Source: Abscondita cerata (lineage: Eukaryota; Arthropoda; Insecta; Coleoptera; Lampyridae). From it: 64,000 nt of DNA. Below, piece by piece: positions 12,119 to 24,069 of this stretch. The position numbers were made by a program, and so were the translations under genes. Below the pieces are notes generated by a model. That model had not been told where the DNA came from. It did not search any database and was given only the letters and a program-made list of their open reading frames with translations. The stretch spans positions 1-64,000 of the forward strand of contig JALBCR010001052.1 of assembly GCA_030710515.1 (NCBI GenBank). The letters are read 5' to 3'. Position 1 is the stretch's first letter; each line of letters begins with the position of its first letter.

Positions 12119-12199
12119 AGGAGCATAGCTTAGCGGTAGAAGCGTCAATTTAAGAAACTGAACCACCGCAGGCGCGCTGGTTCGAATCCAGTTGACGGC
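12119..12199 (+). repeat. tRNA-like sequence (tRNA pseudogene or SINE head)
   Basis: The internal pol III promoter boxes are good: A box TAGCTTAGCGG (from 12126) and B box GGTTCGAATCC (12179-12189). D arm, anticodon arm and T arm can fold. The anticodon loop TTAAGAA would give AAG (leucine), and a 14-base variable region fits a leucine-type tRNA. However, the acceptor halves (AGGAGCA and TGACGGC) pair at only two of seven positions. A functional tRNA is therefore unlikely; a tRNA-derived SINE head or a degenerate tRNA is more plausible. No second copy was noticed here. Confidence 0.5.
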
Positions 12200-12639
12200 G
12201 ACAGATTGTATCGAGCCAATTAAAAAATGCAAATCAATATTACAAAAACGTCATTATAACATGAATAGTTATGTTTTATTATACACGTTGTTACAATATT
12301 TTAAGTAGACATAGCTACAACGTTGGTAGTATGTTACAAAAGGCAGTTAAATTAACGTTATCATGCAACAATAACAAAATTGTTAACATATTTTAACTTA
12401 ACATAATCTGTTATATCAAAATATAATATACGTTGAACTGCTTTAAATGGAATCGTTACAATGTAACATTGTGATGTTAAAGTTTCGTTTATGTAATGTT
12501 TTTATGTTTAGTTTCAATGTCTATAGTATCTGTAATCGTCATCAGGTGATACTGGATGATGTTATTATTTAACATCAAACAACATTGTTTAATTCTTTCA
12601 ATATAACCATATAGTTAGTGATGATTCAAGTGTGTGAAA

Positions 12640-12795
12640 TAAGCGTTTATGAACGAGTAGCGAAATTTAAAACACTAACCGAAAGCAAGTATTTTAATCG
12701 CAAGAGGTGTATAAAAGCTCTTCACACACGTGCGTCACACAATATTTTACTATCTACGTCAGAAGTAACATTTGCAATTTGGAATAGGTAAAACA
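12640..12795 (+). repeat. Dispersed repeat, first copy (others near 14200, 14820-14960 and 15043)
   Basis: The block ending CAATATTTTACTATCTACGT and TAACATTTGCAATTTGG recurs, diverged, at 14901-14955. A linked block, GATGACGTAGGGCTCATCTT (14825-14844), recurs inverted at 14203-14230, and the ATAAAATATTGTATGATGC block recurs inverted at 15050-15070. Together these look like overlapping copies and half-copies of one non-coding, partly palindromic element spread over 12.6-15.1 kb. Confidence 0.5.
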
Positions 12796-13262
12796 ACACA
12801 CCAACGCATGATGTTTTATTGTGTTTTTAGTTTTAGTTGTTTATACTTGTCTTGAAACTTGATGTACACACAATGCGGTAAAAGTACGCGGCTACTATGC
12901 GGTAAAGATAAAAATATAGGAAACGGCATTAAAATAAACTAAGTATAAAATCCGATAAATTGATTTTAAAAAATTTTCTTTACATCATACTTGACACGAT
13001 AATTTACAGAATAAGGGGGCATTTTTTATGATAATATTGACGCGGCGCCATTTTTACGTCACTTAAACAAATGAACTGACATATTACGTGGTGTATGTCA
13101 AAATAGTAGTTAAATAGCCAAGGCTACTTAAAATCAGTAGAAATAATTTTGTTCTTTTTTTACTTTTTGATGACGATCGTCGGCCAAAAAATATAACCGC
13201 GGTTATACTTTACACACTTATATCATAAATAACTATTATTATAATTAATGTGTTGATTATAA

Positions 13263-13430
13263 CGCGTGATTCAAACAAATTTTTCATCAAACTTTGCCAT
13301 GAACGACAAAGCAAAGATATACAGGTGTATTTTAACTTAGCTTGTACATTTGTCAATTCTGACAGATTTAATTTCAACACATCCAACTTTTATGCATTTT
13401 TTGATGAAAAATTTTTTGAATCATGGGATA
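13263..13430. repeat. Short inverted repeat
   Basis: CGTGATTCAAACAAATTTTT (from 13264) pairs with AAATTTTTTGAATCATG (about 13409-13425) across about 120 bp. It is probably a decayed foldback. It produces a chance open frame between the arms and has no recognisable coding content. Confidence 0.45.
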
Positions 13431-15476
13431 GCATATTAAACAATTTTTGTTGACAATCTAATTCATGTATAAAAAATAGCATATGCCGCATTGTAATTGT
13501 CACTTTGACATCGAGAAAAGTTATCTTCAACTTTTCCAGCGACAAATACACTAGTAGTTTTTTCACTTAGAATTTTTTAATCAATTATCGCGGTCTCCAT
13601 TGATATTTAAAGTTGCCAATCTGACAGTTTATTCAAATTAAAATTTATACGCATCCAAAATAAATAGTTTGACGTGTTCTAATTTTCGTATTCATTAAAT
13701 TGTCCTGCGGAATTACACTCGAGGTTTGTATTTTAGCGAGTAAATTTGTGTTGTTTAAATTCAAATATGTTTTCTTTAGCAATTTGATTCGAAAAACTGT
13801 CAACCTAAAAATGCTCTACCAAATGGCATATTTAAGAGAATTTTTTACTGAGACCGACGGCATTTTTAATAATTGACAATTTTCTCGTAAATTGCTAGAC
13901 AACAGATTTTCATTAAACAACTCAAATTTACTCGGCAAAATACCAACCTCTTGTGCAATCCACCTTTCTAGATTTACCTCCTTGCCCTACTCCACAGGTA
14001 TGGAAAATCAGCCCACGGAGAATGCGCGCATCCAACCATATCTAACCTCATTTTTTCTCATTGTGGATTATAAGTTACAAAACGGTGTAGCAACCAAGCA
14101 CACGCAACGTTCAAAATAAAAAAAGTGAAACCTCACTCGTTCGTCTTTGTTATGACGTAGGTAACAGTTAGGTATTTGTGATAGAAGGTACTATCTGAAT
14201 CAGGAAAGATGAGTAGCCCTACGTCATCAAGCAAATGCGTATGATTTAATATTAAAACTAAAGTCAAATCAGAAACTATAACCATTCAATCATATAAACG
14301 CGACAGCAAGGGTCACAGTCTAACTATCAAAGTTTACAAACTGACACTTCTAGGTTAGAAATTTTTGTAATTTACTAAAACCGATTTAATGAGAGATAAA
14401 ATATGGAAACAAAACTATTTATTTATTATTATTGGAGTTTACTTTAAAAATATTAATAAAAACCATTCCGATTGCAGTAAAATTATCGCACCTACAGTAG
14501 TTTTTATCTGTAGATGTTACGTAGTACAATTGACTTCAATGTAAATTCAAAATAAATATTTACGAATATGTACAACTAATGACAAAACAACATAATTCAA
14601 AGCAATTAATACAAGTAATATGACAGGATGTGATCGTTGTAATTGTCGAACACAGGGTCGGTAAAACAGAGATTATTTATTAAAAATACAACTGAAGTCA
14701 TAATTCGTAAAAAATAAAGAGGGGAATTATTTTTATCTCTTTCTTACAATCATTCATCTTTGTTTTGATTGTAAAACAGAACATACTCGATATTGAACGT
14801 GTGTATTTGATAGTTTCGAACAGTGATGACGTAGGGCTCATCTTTCGTGATTCAGATAATAAGTGTTTTAATTGCAAGGTGCCCTCCATACACATATGCG
14901 TCATACAATATTTTATCTATGTTAGAATAACTAACATTTGCAATTTGGCATAGGTACCGTCATCGTTGTCAAGAAAAACCATTTCATTATGAAAGCCCTT
15001 CAAACGCAATTATTTATTAATTAAATTGCTCGTTATTGGAAAGATGTAGATAAAATATTGTATGATGCACATACAATACATGATACAGTTTTTCGACCAT
15101 TTTATGCCTGTTTATAACACTATATTCTCTGCTCTTTATGCACTGGTCGTTTTTCGTTACTTAATGGACGGTTGTCAATGTCAAAATAAGTGTGTGGATT
15201 TTAGAGTAAAAACGGCTATGATCTCGCCCCTTCGTCGCTTATCAATAAAAACGTACATTATTGACTTCTTACATAAAATAGCTATTTTTCAGTACCTACT
15301 TCATAAATTTGTAAGTATTGACTATTGTATAACTGAATAGCAAATTTTAATAATGGCAAGTATAAATTAAATTCTATTTTAGACTTGTTAACTAGGTAGA
15401 GGAGGATGTAAATTTTAAACAGTAATGCATTTAATTTAGTTACTTATAATAATAGTATCCGATTATATAAACATAT

Positions 15477-17445
15477 TTAACTAGCATTTTCTTCGACTTC
15501 TTTTTTGTTAGATCCTTTAGGAGGTGGCCTTGCTTCTGGATATTTATCAGTAAGAAAACTTTTAAGTTCACCATATTCGGATAGCAATTGAATTTTTACT
15601 TTATCGTGATTTCGAATTTTTTCTTGTTTTTCAAGTAAATCTCCCAAGACCTATACTTAGTGTAGAATGGAGGAAACTTTTTTCTTTGTAATATAACTCT
15701 ACCGTCCAAGCAATACTGAGTAAAATCTAAAACTTCGTCATGCTTAAGTTCTTTGGTTTTACGGCAATCTGCGGGTGAAGCAAGTACTGTAGGATAGTAA
15801 CCATTTGCTTTAGAGAATTCTACTAAATGCAATCTTTTCTCTTCGGCAATTTGTTCGTGAGTTTTCTGAAAATTTTATGTAACGATATAATAATAATAGA
15901 AAATGTATTCATTATCAACATACTTGTTTTAATAACCCTAATAAAAATGCTTTAACCACGTGTTGCACATTAGTTGAACCTTCAACTTTGGCATATAAGT
16001 TTTTAATTCCTGCCACTTCACAAATAGTTCTTATTGCACGATGACATACTAAACCATATCCTTCTGGTCTTTGACTGACATATATTTTTGTTTTTCCAAA
16101 TTGTGTAAAGAAATCGTGATACACTAAAAAGAAAGGAAATTCACATGAAAAGAAACCAAATAAATAATGACAAGTAAACAATGAAGAGTAAACCAACAGT
16201 AGAAGAAAATAGTATTCTGATTAGTAAACTGAATTCAATATACACAAATATGTATATAAATCTAATTTTTCAAAGTAAGCAACACTACCCAAACTTATGA
16301 AATACAACTTTACAGTCTCAGCAATACGTTAAAAAAGGTGATCACGATGTGTATTTACATTTACTTTTAAAGTCAAAATTAGTTTTTAGAGTTTAACTTT
16401 AGAAAAGCACATATAGTGATTTCTCAACAAGTGTGATAAAATAGTTCACTCTAAAAGTCTAAAAGGTAGAGTAAAAAATCTCAAATAAGAGAACTACCGA
16501 ATTTGACTGTAATATTTAACATACTTTAAAAACTACATTTACCTGTATGATCCCTAAAAATTTTTATATGCATTAACTTTTGCCCCGACCGATTTTTGGC
16601 CTTACGTAAAGCTGTTTTAGTTTCAATTGCTTTACCAGTTGCAAATCCAACTAATCCATGACCATTCCCTGTTATAACAAAAGTAGATATTCGTCTCTTC
16701 CGACCAAAATTTCCTTTCATATTAAAAACTGTCTTTAATTCGAGGACTTTGGTATCAAAACCTTGAAACTCATCTGGAAATAGCTGTTAACATAAACATT
16801 AATTATTAATATAAAATAAAACCTTCGCCTATAGGATCTGGTGGACCGATACTTCTACCAGGCATTTTAGAACCAGACCAACCTCTTTCTAAAGGGCTGA
16901 GCTTAGGAGGTCTTCTGTTACCCATTTGATTTCGTATTTCAATTAATTTTTTTTCTCTTTCAGGATCAGGAGGTAATTGTTGTTGAGATATGAGCTCCTT
17001 GCCTCGAATAATCGGAGCATTCAATCCGGGCCACAATATATTCGCCTTACCTTCATATCATAATTATTAAATTATTTCCAGCAGAATTGCGTAAAGGCAA
17101 ACCTACCCACACCAATAATTTGACCTCGGTTCAAATCTTTAATATTTCTTTTCGAAACCCTTTTACCCCGACCTCTTTTCATACCTGCATTACTGACCGA
17201 TGTGATTCCTTTCCATAATGCATCTGCTGGTACTACAAATTTAAATAAAATTTAAAAAATACTATGGCCATAACTGTGGACTTGGTTATACGTTTATTAA
17301 AGAAATTCGTAGTTGTTCTAATAGAATTGCAAAGTAAAACGTCGTTCGAGTTTATAAGTTTTGGTAAATCGTAAATTATTTTACATTTTGGAGTTAAAGT
17401 AAATCTTTGAATTGTTTGAATAGCCTTTATCATGTGGATTGCCAT
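15477..17445 (-). CDS. mRpS5: Mitochondrial ribosomal protein S5 (uS5m), six exons
   Basis: uS5m is a structural protein of the mitochondrial small ribosomal subunit. Exons, all with GT..AG sites and consistent phase: 17292-17445 (ATG at the upper end), 17107-17232, 16823-17050, 16543-16773, 15924-16123 and 15477-15865. The N-terminal part has the mitochondrial extension ending FFNK-LPADALWKGI, then KDLNRGQIIGVG-K-ANILWPGLNAP. The S5 double-stranded RNA-binding fold is in exon 4 (RRISTFVITGNGHGLVGFAT, then ALRKAKN) and the S5 C-terminal domain in exon 5 (IRTICEVAGIKNLYAKVEGS, then NVQHVVKAFL). Exon lengths sum to 1,328, one short of a multiple of three; the frame must shift once near 15636-15650 to reach the conserved tail (NHDKVKIQLL, then SEYGELKSFLTDKYPEARPP). 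Corrected length is about 442 residues. Confidence 0.93.
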
Positions 17446-17805
17446 AGTAAATGCTCAAAATAAGGATAAAGTTAGGTTAGGATATAAAAGCGGTATTAGG
17501 CAATTTTTGTAAAATCAAAGAATATACCAAAAAGGTACGTTCACCAACTATTATCTCGCGGTAGCAAATATTTACACATGTATATTATTAAACATACATT
17601 AGCATTAATAAAGTTTTGTTTAATATTTATTTATATTTATCAAATAATAAAACAGTAATAATAGTTAAAAACAATGTCGAATATTTATAAAGCATTGCAC
17701 GTTTGATAATGTTTTATTTTATGATTTTAAAACTTTTGCTAAAATCATATAATTAAATGTAGAATTCAGATATGGTGTGAAAATGTGATAATTCCATTTA
17801 AAAAT

Positions 17806-19700
17806 ATGTCGTCGTCTGATGAGGATGAAGTAGTAATAATGTAGCAGTATAGGTGAAGGAGAAATATGAAACGATATTGGATTCATCCTTCCTTTCAAGT
17901 ACTCAAGAATCATGGAGCAAGTTTATGGGCCAATGAATTAAAGGTTCATCCCACCCAATTTCAGAACTGCTTTCGGATGAGTCCAGATACTTTTTCAACA
18001 TTAGTGGAGATGTTAGCACCTTATATTACCAAACAAGATACTAACTATAGAGACGCGATCACACCACAAGATAAAGTATTAATTATAGTCAGGTAAGGTA
18101 TATTAAGTATATTTAATATATTTGAAACAGTAGTATTTTAATGAAAAATAAACTTAAAAAAATACATTACAATAGTTAAATTAAAATTATTGAAAAGAGA
18201 AGTTTCCTTCTGATAAACCTGGCGCGAAGGTCTGAATATATGTTTGTACAGGTGTTGATTGTTCTTTATATTCTCTTGTTGAAAACGAATGAGTTGAAAC
18301 ATTGGACTGAGCTGAGTAGTTGGAATAAGCAGGGCTGGGAGCTGGTGTTGATGTCGCTACTACAGTCTTACTTTGCGGTGGACCATCACAGAGAAGCTCG
18401 TCTAGAAGCTCAAGTGTTTTTCTTTTAAAATGTTTCTACATCTGGAAGCAAACTTGTTAGAAACTGCAGATCTGGATTAGACTTCTCTTTAGCTGAATGG
18501 GGTGTTTGGGTTTTTGCCTTGACGAAGTCAATAAAACATTTATCAGCCTCATGAAGGGTACTTGTAGAAACTTTTCTCCGCTTTTCAGAAGGTCCAATGC
18601 TTGTAGTATTTGAACATTGCTCTGCAGTATATGATTTTTTTTGTTTGAAAACTTTTAAAGACAGTTGTGACATCTGTGTGCTTTTCTTGAGACTCGACTG
18701 AGGTTGTAATATCTTGTTCTAAATTATCGTCATTATTCATCTCTACTTCCTCAGATTCACTATCTTCTTCATTTAAACTGGGCTCTGTTTCTGTAGGTAA
18801 ATTTCCTTGTTGCGGTTTGGATTTCATGAACGGCGTAACGAACTGCATGACATCTTTTAAGTAATAATCTTTAATTTTCTTGGCTGCGCTTATTCTTGAT
18901 GGTGGTTTTTAATGCTTCTTGCAAGAGCCGTTCGAAGATTCTTTCACTTTTCTTTGCATTGCAAACCTGAAAAAAAAAAATTATATAACTTTGTTGCAGG
19001 TATCTGGCTACAGGATGCAGTTTTAAGGCCCTCACCCATATATTTATGAGAGGAGATACTACTATAGGCTTAATTGTTAAAGAATGTACAAAGGCTATAT
19101 GGGACGTTCTTCAACCACTGTTTATGCCTGTTCCAACAGAGGCAATACTACGAACTATGGGATCTTCCAAACTGCATAGGCTCCATCGATGAGAAGACTG
19201 CTGAATAAAAAAATTTTACAACACCGGATCGCACTATTATAATTACAAGAGTTTTTGTTCGGTGGTACTGATGGCCTGTGCAAATGCTGATGGAATTTTT
19301 CTACCATTGATGTCGGTGAAGCAGGTAGGATAAGTGACGGTGCAGTTTTCCGGTCTTCCACTCTTGGAAGATTGTTAAACAAGGAAAAACTTCTTATTCC
19401 AAAGGCAAGACCATTGCCAAATGATGATGTAGATTTTCCATTTTACTTTGTAGGAGACGAGGCATTCCCATTACAAAAAAATCTGATGCCACCATATACA
19501 CAAAGGATTTTAGATAATGAGAAAAAATATTGAACTACAGTAGATTATCAAAGGGCCGAAAGAGCATAGAATGTGCATTCGGAATGCTAGTATCTAAATT
19601 TGAAATTTTCATGGTTTCAAGAGGATACAGCGATTTTAGTAATTAAAAGTGCTTGTGTTCTTCATAATTTTATAAAACTTTTCAATTCCACAGATTGTGA
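17806..19700 (+). pseudogene. HARBI1-like transposase, broken
   Basis: The frame starts at the ATG at 17806 (MSSSDEDEVV), is hit by stops at 17842 and 17854, then continues MKRYWIHPSFQ, FRMSPDTFSTLVEML and KVLIIVR. A GT donor at 18094 joins an acceptor at 19000 to give VRYLATGCSFKALTHI, exactly the HARBI1 block. Then come WDLPNCIGSIDEKTA (first catalytic Asp), FCSVVLMACANADGIF, GRISDGAVFRSSTLGRLL, VGDEAFPL (second Asp region) and YRLSKGRKSIECAFGML with the third acidic residue. At least two stops and three frameshifts make it non-functional. DDE nucleases of this family excise and insert the element at TWA sites. Confidence 0.83.
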
Positions 19701-19990
19701 AAGATAATAACCCGACACTTAGAAATTCACCAGTACCACCTGTTAAACAGTCTGCTTATGAATTACGTGATTACTTGAAATCTTATTTTTTAAAACCCGA
19801 AAACAAGGAATTATACCGTGTAATCAAAAATTGTAAAAATAAATAAATAAAAACCTGCTACTTACTAGATAGTTTTAATTCCCTTGCAATGGCACTCCAC
19901 GACTTCTCCACTACATCTCTTTTGCTATGGTCTTGCCGTCTATAGTCCTAAATACATGGGTACTTTTCCACCAGCTCCACAAACTTTATA
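18425..19990 (-). pseudogene. Harbinger-encoded MADF/BESS protein, broken
   Basis: Read on the minus strand, the 5' part (about 19985-19865) encodes a MADF-like piece: FVELVEKYPCI then SKRDVVEKSWSAIARELK. A second exon (about 18965-18850, upstream of an intron boundary near 18967) encodes the RTALARSIK-type end of the domain with a frameshift, followed by VMQFVTPFMKSKPQQGNLP. The last part (18425-18673) is acidic and ends with a BESS motif, NPDLQFLTSLLPDVETF. In PIF/Harbinger elements this protein carries the transposase to the nucleus and the element ends. Stops and a frameshift show decay. Confidence 0.7.
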
Positions 19991-20107
19991 ATAAAAGCAG
20001 GATTGTCCGATATGTTCAATAATAAAGTAATAATAATACTAAAAAAAGTTAATTAACTATATAAAAGCACACAAAAAATACAAACAAAAAGGCAATTATA
20101 TTGTATT

Positions 20108-20395
20108 TCAACACGCTAGCAACATAGATTGCTCTGGACAGACGATAACGATATCACGTTGTGTCGGTGTACGAACCCCGCTTTGAATAAAGTGAAATAC
20201 GAATCGACTATATTATCCCTTATTGATTGTTGCATGTTGCTAGTTGCGTATTGCTTCGGTATGCGAGCCGCCTTAGAGTTAGAGTAGTCGATTGTGGCTA
20301 TATACCAAATTTCGAATTGATACAATTTCAGGAAGACCATAACTTTTTGACCGACGAGACTACGTGATTCACCTTGTATACAGGTACTATATATG
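20108..20395. other. Unassigned spacer, no gene seen
   Basis: The segment between the Harbinger and pogo relics is GC-richer than average and contains a chance minus-strand open frame. It ends with CACCTTGTATAC, similar to the ACCCTGTATA motif seen at many repeat ends in this window, so it is probably another old repeat copy. I could not identify it. Confidence 0.3.
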
Positions 20396-20669
20396 ATGTT
20401 TTTTTATACAAAATTGACCCATTCTATCCGGAATCTGAATTCCTCTAGGTGTACTTGACTGGCGGACCATCTCTTTGTTTTAAAGACCTAAGGAAGTTCA
20501 CATTAGTTGCACGAAACGTTACCTGCAAAAACGATTTAGTGGTTTTTTAGTGCCTCTTCTCAAGAAGAACGAATCATTTAAATAAATCAAAATTAACCAA
20601 TAAAATGTTATTTGTTGTTGTTTTAACTTTAACTACATGTTTTTGTTTTGTTTCAGAAGCGATGGTTCA

Positions 20670-21580
20670 TAATCAAAAATGCTCAAGAGACAAAGGCAAT
20701 AGGCGGTTCCACCAATAAATATAATGTTCCAAAGAATATTTTAAAGAGAAAGAATTGAACAAAAACATGCGTGACAGACAATACAATTATATTTCATGGT
20801 ATCATAGATAAATAAAGTTTATCTCTGATGGTGTTAAGCGTTTTTACTAAGGAACAAAAACAAGATATCTACAACTATCTAGTCATGTTAAAGACCAAAT
20901 TTGTTGATATGACGGTTACTGTAAACTTTAGCTTTTAAACTTACTGAGAAGGGTAACCTTTCTCATAGCTTATTAATTCAGAAATCAGAACGGTTGAAAA
21001 AGTGGGAATTCCTGATTTCTTGAAATACTGTCCAAATTTAACGGTTATTTGACATTTGATGGGGGAAAGGGAAAGATTTCCTTGAATCTTTAGTATTAAA
21101 GAAACTGTACTTATGAACTATGGTTTAGACCGTGAAAAAGCTTAATTATCAAATAGAGCTCCTTCTAAAAATGCATTGACCTGCACCTAGCAAATGATTG
21201 TAGACAAACATTTTTGGACATTAGTTTTAGCCTTTTTGAATGCATACCAAACCCACCAAACAGGATTCAATATTATTGAAATTAGATGAAATTGTCAACC
21301 AATATTAAAAACATTAGTTTCATTACGCTTGTCATAAAACTGCGTTTATCAATTCCCTGCAACTTATCTAAACTGCCATTTTTGGACATCATCTTTCAAT
21401 CTTTCATATGGTGTCTGGTGACTTTGTACATTTAGACGATCGAATGGTTATTCACTAACAACTCCATGCGAACGGTAATGTAATTTCTGGCCAGTCGTTT
21501 TTTAGCGAAAACCTACACTGCAGCTGCTGTTCTGCTCAATGCAATGAAAGGGTTTCTCCTGTACCTTGTATATATCTGAA
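20670..21580 (+). pseudogene. pogo/Tigger-type transposase, heavily decayed
   Basis: Three collinear pieces on the plus strand fit a pogo transposase. Near 20680: ETKAIGGSTNKYNVPKNILK, a psq-type helix-turn-helix. Near 20840: VFTKEQKQDIYNYLVMLKTK, the start of the CENP-B-type second DNA-binding domain, followed by LTEKGNLSH. Near 21505: AKTYTAAAVLLNAMKGF, matching the FGKAYxxAxxxxNAIxGF block of the C-terminus. The DDE core between them is not readable. Many stops interrupt it. Assignment is by motif order only. Confidence 0.55.
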
Positions 21581-21607
21581 TAGAAGCAGCAGCAATAAGC
21601 AGAAAAC

Positions 21608-21692
21608 GGCGGCGCCAAATGTCCACCATACTTTAAGAATTAAGTGACACGTTTTGACAAATATGGCGGACATTTACCGTCGCCGTATCTGT
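21608..21692. repeat. Hairpin with GCCAAATGTCCACCAT arms
   Basis: GGCGCCAAATGTCCACCAT at about 21611 pairs with ATGGCGGACATTTACCGTCG near 21663-21682 across about 35 bp, with three mismatches. It is a small palindromic repeat, possibly a remnant of a MITE that joined the end of the pogo relic. Confidence 0.45.
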
Positions 21693-22955
21693 ATGGCATA
21701 TTGCGTTACTGTACTTTTGCTAACCCCTGATTGATATAATATGAGTATCACTATTCCCCAAGCATATGTGTTTTTTTGACACGTTCAAGACTTCCCCCCA
21801 AGAAGAAGATGACAAGAAATATTCCCCAGAGCCTTGACGTGAGGCAAATCATATATACGACGATTTTCCTGTTAGCATCCGGTCTATAATCCTATTAGTA
21901 TTATTAAGTTTCAATTGTTGTTTTTACCATGGAAGTTCAAACATTTAGCCGGACCACGACTGAAATAAACTGATATTTTTAACAAATTTATTTGATTAAA
22001 AGAACTTGATTAGGCTGAACCCAATAATATTATCCAAAAAAATTAGAAGATCATGTTTCAACTAGTTACAAATATTCTTGATAGAGTCTTATCGAAGCTC
22101 ACTAAACTCAGAAAAATCTTGCATAAGCTACGGATGAATTGTCTTCTGAAGATAAAGTAGAGAATTTTGTCTTTCTTTTACATGCGTTTGACTCTTTTCT
22201 CTGACGATATTAAAATCATAGCGGAGTCCTTTCTTGTGGAAGTTAAAAAATTGTTGGCGGAGGGGAAGTTTTCAAACGTTTATTTTACTTTCGGCTGAAG
22301 ATCTGTAACAAGATCGCACAACTTGAAGAAACGTTCAGGAATAACAGATTTGTCATATGAATAAATACCAAATGCTTGAATATGGATACTACATTACTAA
22401 CGGAAGGTGATTTAACCAGGCCTTTATTGTCAGTGAAGAAACATTGTTTCTTTCAACTTCTGTCTTTGTGATTAATGATTCAGATTAATAAGTATAAAAC
22501 AAATTCATCAACGTTCTTGTCTTTTCCGTGAAATGGCTTGCCAGCGGCTGAGAAAATAAATTGTCGAGAACCTACAAGAAAGTTCAATGGAATTGCTGCA
22601 TGCCATTAATGAGATATTTCTACCCTTTATGCACTTGTGAATGAATTGACATCTGTAGGAGAGTCTGGAACAGTGCCCACCTTTTTTGTTTAAAGGTATA
22701 CGTATCAAACCATTTACTTATTCATATGGATGATGCCTCTAATTAGTTTCTAGTACTTTTGGCATCATGACTACCTAATGTTCAATTCTTTAAAAGGAAT
22801 TTTCTGAAAAATGATATATTTTGAAAAGGTCTACCAAGTGGCCACTGTACCATCAGTGATGGTACAGTGGCCATAACTGTTAGGAACACTGGCCACTCCT
22901 CAAATAAGTCAAAATTTAATTGCAAAATGCTATTTATTTCTAATAAACTATAGTA

Positions 22956-23654
22956 CGAGGCTAGTTCAATAAATACACGTTCGAGCGCTGTGAAACGATT
23001 GTTAGTGGAGCTATAATCGTACAAATTTGCGTAGGCCAGCGGCTGCTATATAGCTGTCTATTGTGACACATCCCTCGTGATATTCGTACAGGAGACAGTT
23101 GTTGTGCGCGTTTCATTATGGCAGGTCTTATAGTTGGAGCGTCCAAAACCGATTACCGAGCAGTCATACAGTTTCTGCATGCTGAGGGGGCAACACTCCA
23201 GTTCAGATTTATGGGAGAATGCAAAATGTTTATGGTGGAGAGTGTCCTTCAAAAACCACAGTCGTGGAATGGTGTCGGAAGTTCAGATGGGCGACAATCG
23301 ACAGCGGATTTGCCAAGGCCGCATACAGCTAACATCATCAAATCACAGATGGAGCGGATGAGGTGGGAGATTTTAGAGCACCCCCTTACAGCCCGGATCT
23401 TTCACCCTGTGACTTCCATATCTTCGGACCATTGAAGAAGGCACTTAGGGACAGCGTTTCCAGTCGGACGCTCAAGTCAAGCAGGCAGTTTTGAAATGGT
23501 TACGCGAACAGCCAATGGACTGGTACCACACCGGTATACATCTTGTGAAGCAGTGGGATGCATGTCTTTGTAGTAATGACAATTTTGTTTAGTGTAAATA
23601 AACCGCTTACATGTACCAACCGTTCGAACGTGTATTTTTATTGAACCAGCCTCG
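22956..23654 (+). mobile_element. Nested mariner, internally deleted
   Basis: The ends CGAGGCTAGTTCAATAAATA (left) and the complement of CGAGGCTGGTTCAATAAAAA (right) are mariner-like inverted repeats, and TA lies immediately outside at 22954-22955 and 23655-23656. The 699 bp length is about half of a complete mariner. It sits inside the pogo element, so it inserted later. Confidence 0.88.
23118..23590 (+). pseudogene. mariner transposase, internally deleted
   Basis: The N-terminal part reads MAGLIVG..., YRAVIQFLHAEGATLQ, a version of the mariner helix-turn-helix start. The centre with the first two catalytic Asp residues is gone. The C-terminal part reads ILEHPPYSPDLSPCDFHIFG then PLKKAL, containing the third Asp of the DD34D triad, and ends with VLKWLREQPMDWYHTGIHL then VKQWDACL. 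Two frame changes are needed to read it. It resembles the mariner transposase within human SETMAR and related insect copies. Confidence 0.85.
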
Positions 23655-24069
23655 TACATTCGTAATTTTGAGTAGAAAACACAACAGATTTTGTTCAAAG
23701 AAGAGAACTTTGTTCTTTCATATTTAATTTTAGTTTAATTAACATTGTACAAATCTAGAGGAAAGAAAAGATTAGCCGTTCTTGATGTTCCCCTGATTTT
23801 TTCTGGTTGTGTCAGATGGAGAACAATGTCATGAGCTAGAACAGTCGATGTGTCTGGAAACATTTGGATACAAGAAATTGCTCCCATCACGCCTGAGAAA
23901 CGTTATGTTAAATTCCTCATTCTCTCATTTATTGATTATACGACCAACATAATGTTTGACTGTTTTTAGTTGGAAACTTGACTAGCACGAACGAATCTTC
24001 AGTTATGGTTGACAGATCACTCAATAGGCAATCATCGTCCTTTTCTTCCAATTGAGCAAAAGATATCAA

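Larger units (their letters stand above)
17806..20000 (+). mobile_element. PIF/Harbinger transposon, two-gene, decayed
   Basis: It holds both genes typical of animal PIF/Harbinger elements: a HARBI1-like nuclease on the plus strand and a MADF/BESS DNA-binding protein on the minus strand, partly lying within the transposase intron. The bounds given are those of the coding remnants; terminal repeats and the TTA/TAA-type target duplication were not found by eye. It starts about 360 bp upstream of the mRpS5 start codon. Confidence 0.82.

Noticed and set aside
17815..17835. CTGATGAGGATGAAG, a hammerhead-like start
   Set aside because: No GAAA follows in range; it encodes the acidic N-terminus of the HARBI1-like transposase.
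18240..18428. 62-residue plus-strand frame within the Harbinger intron
   Set aside because: It lies within the transposase intron, adjacent to the minus-strand MADF/BESS gene, and has no motif or splice context of its own.
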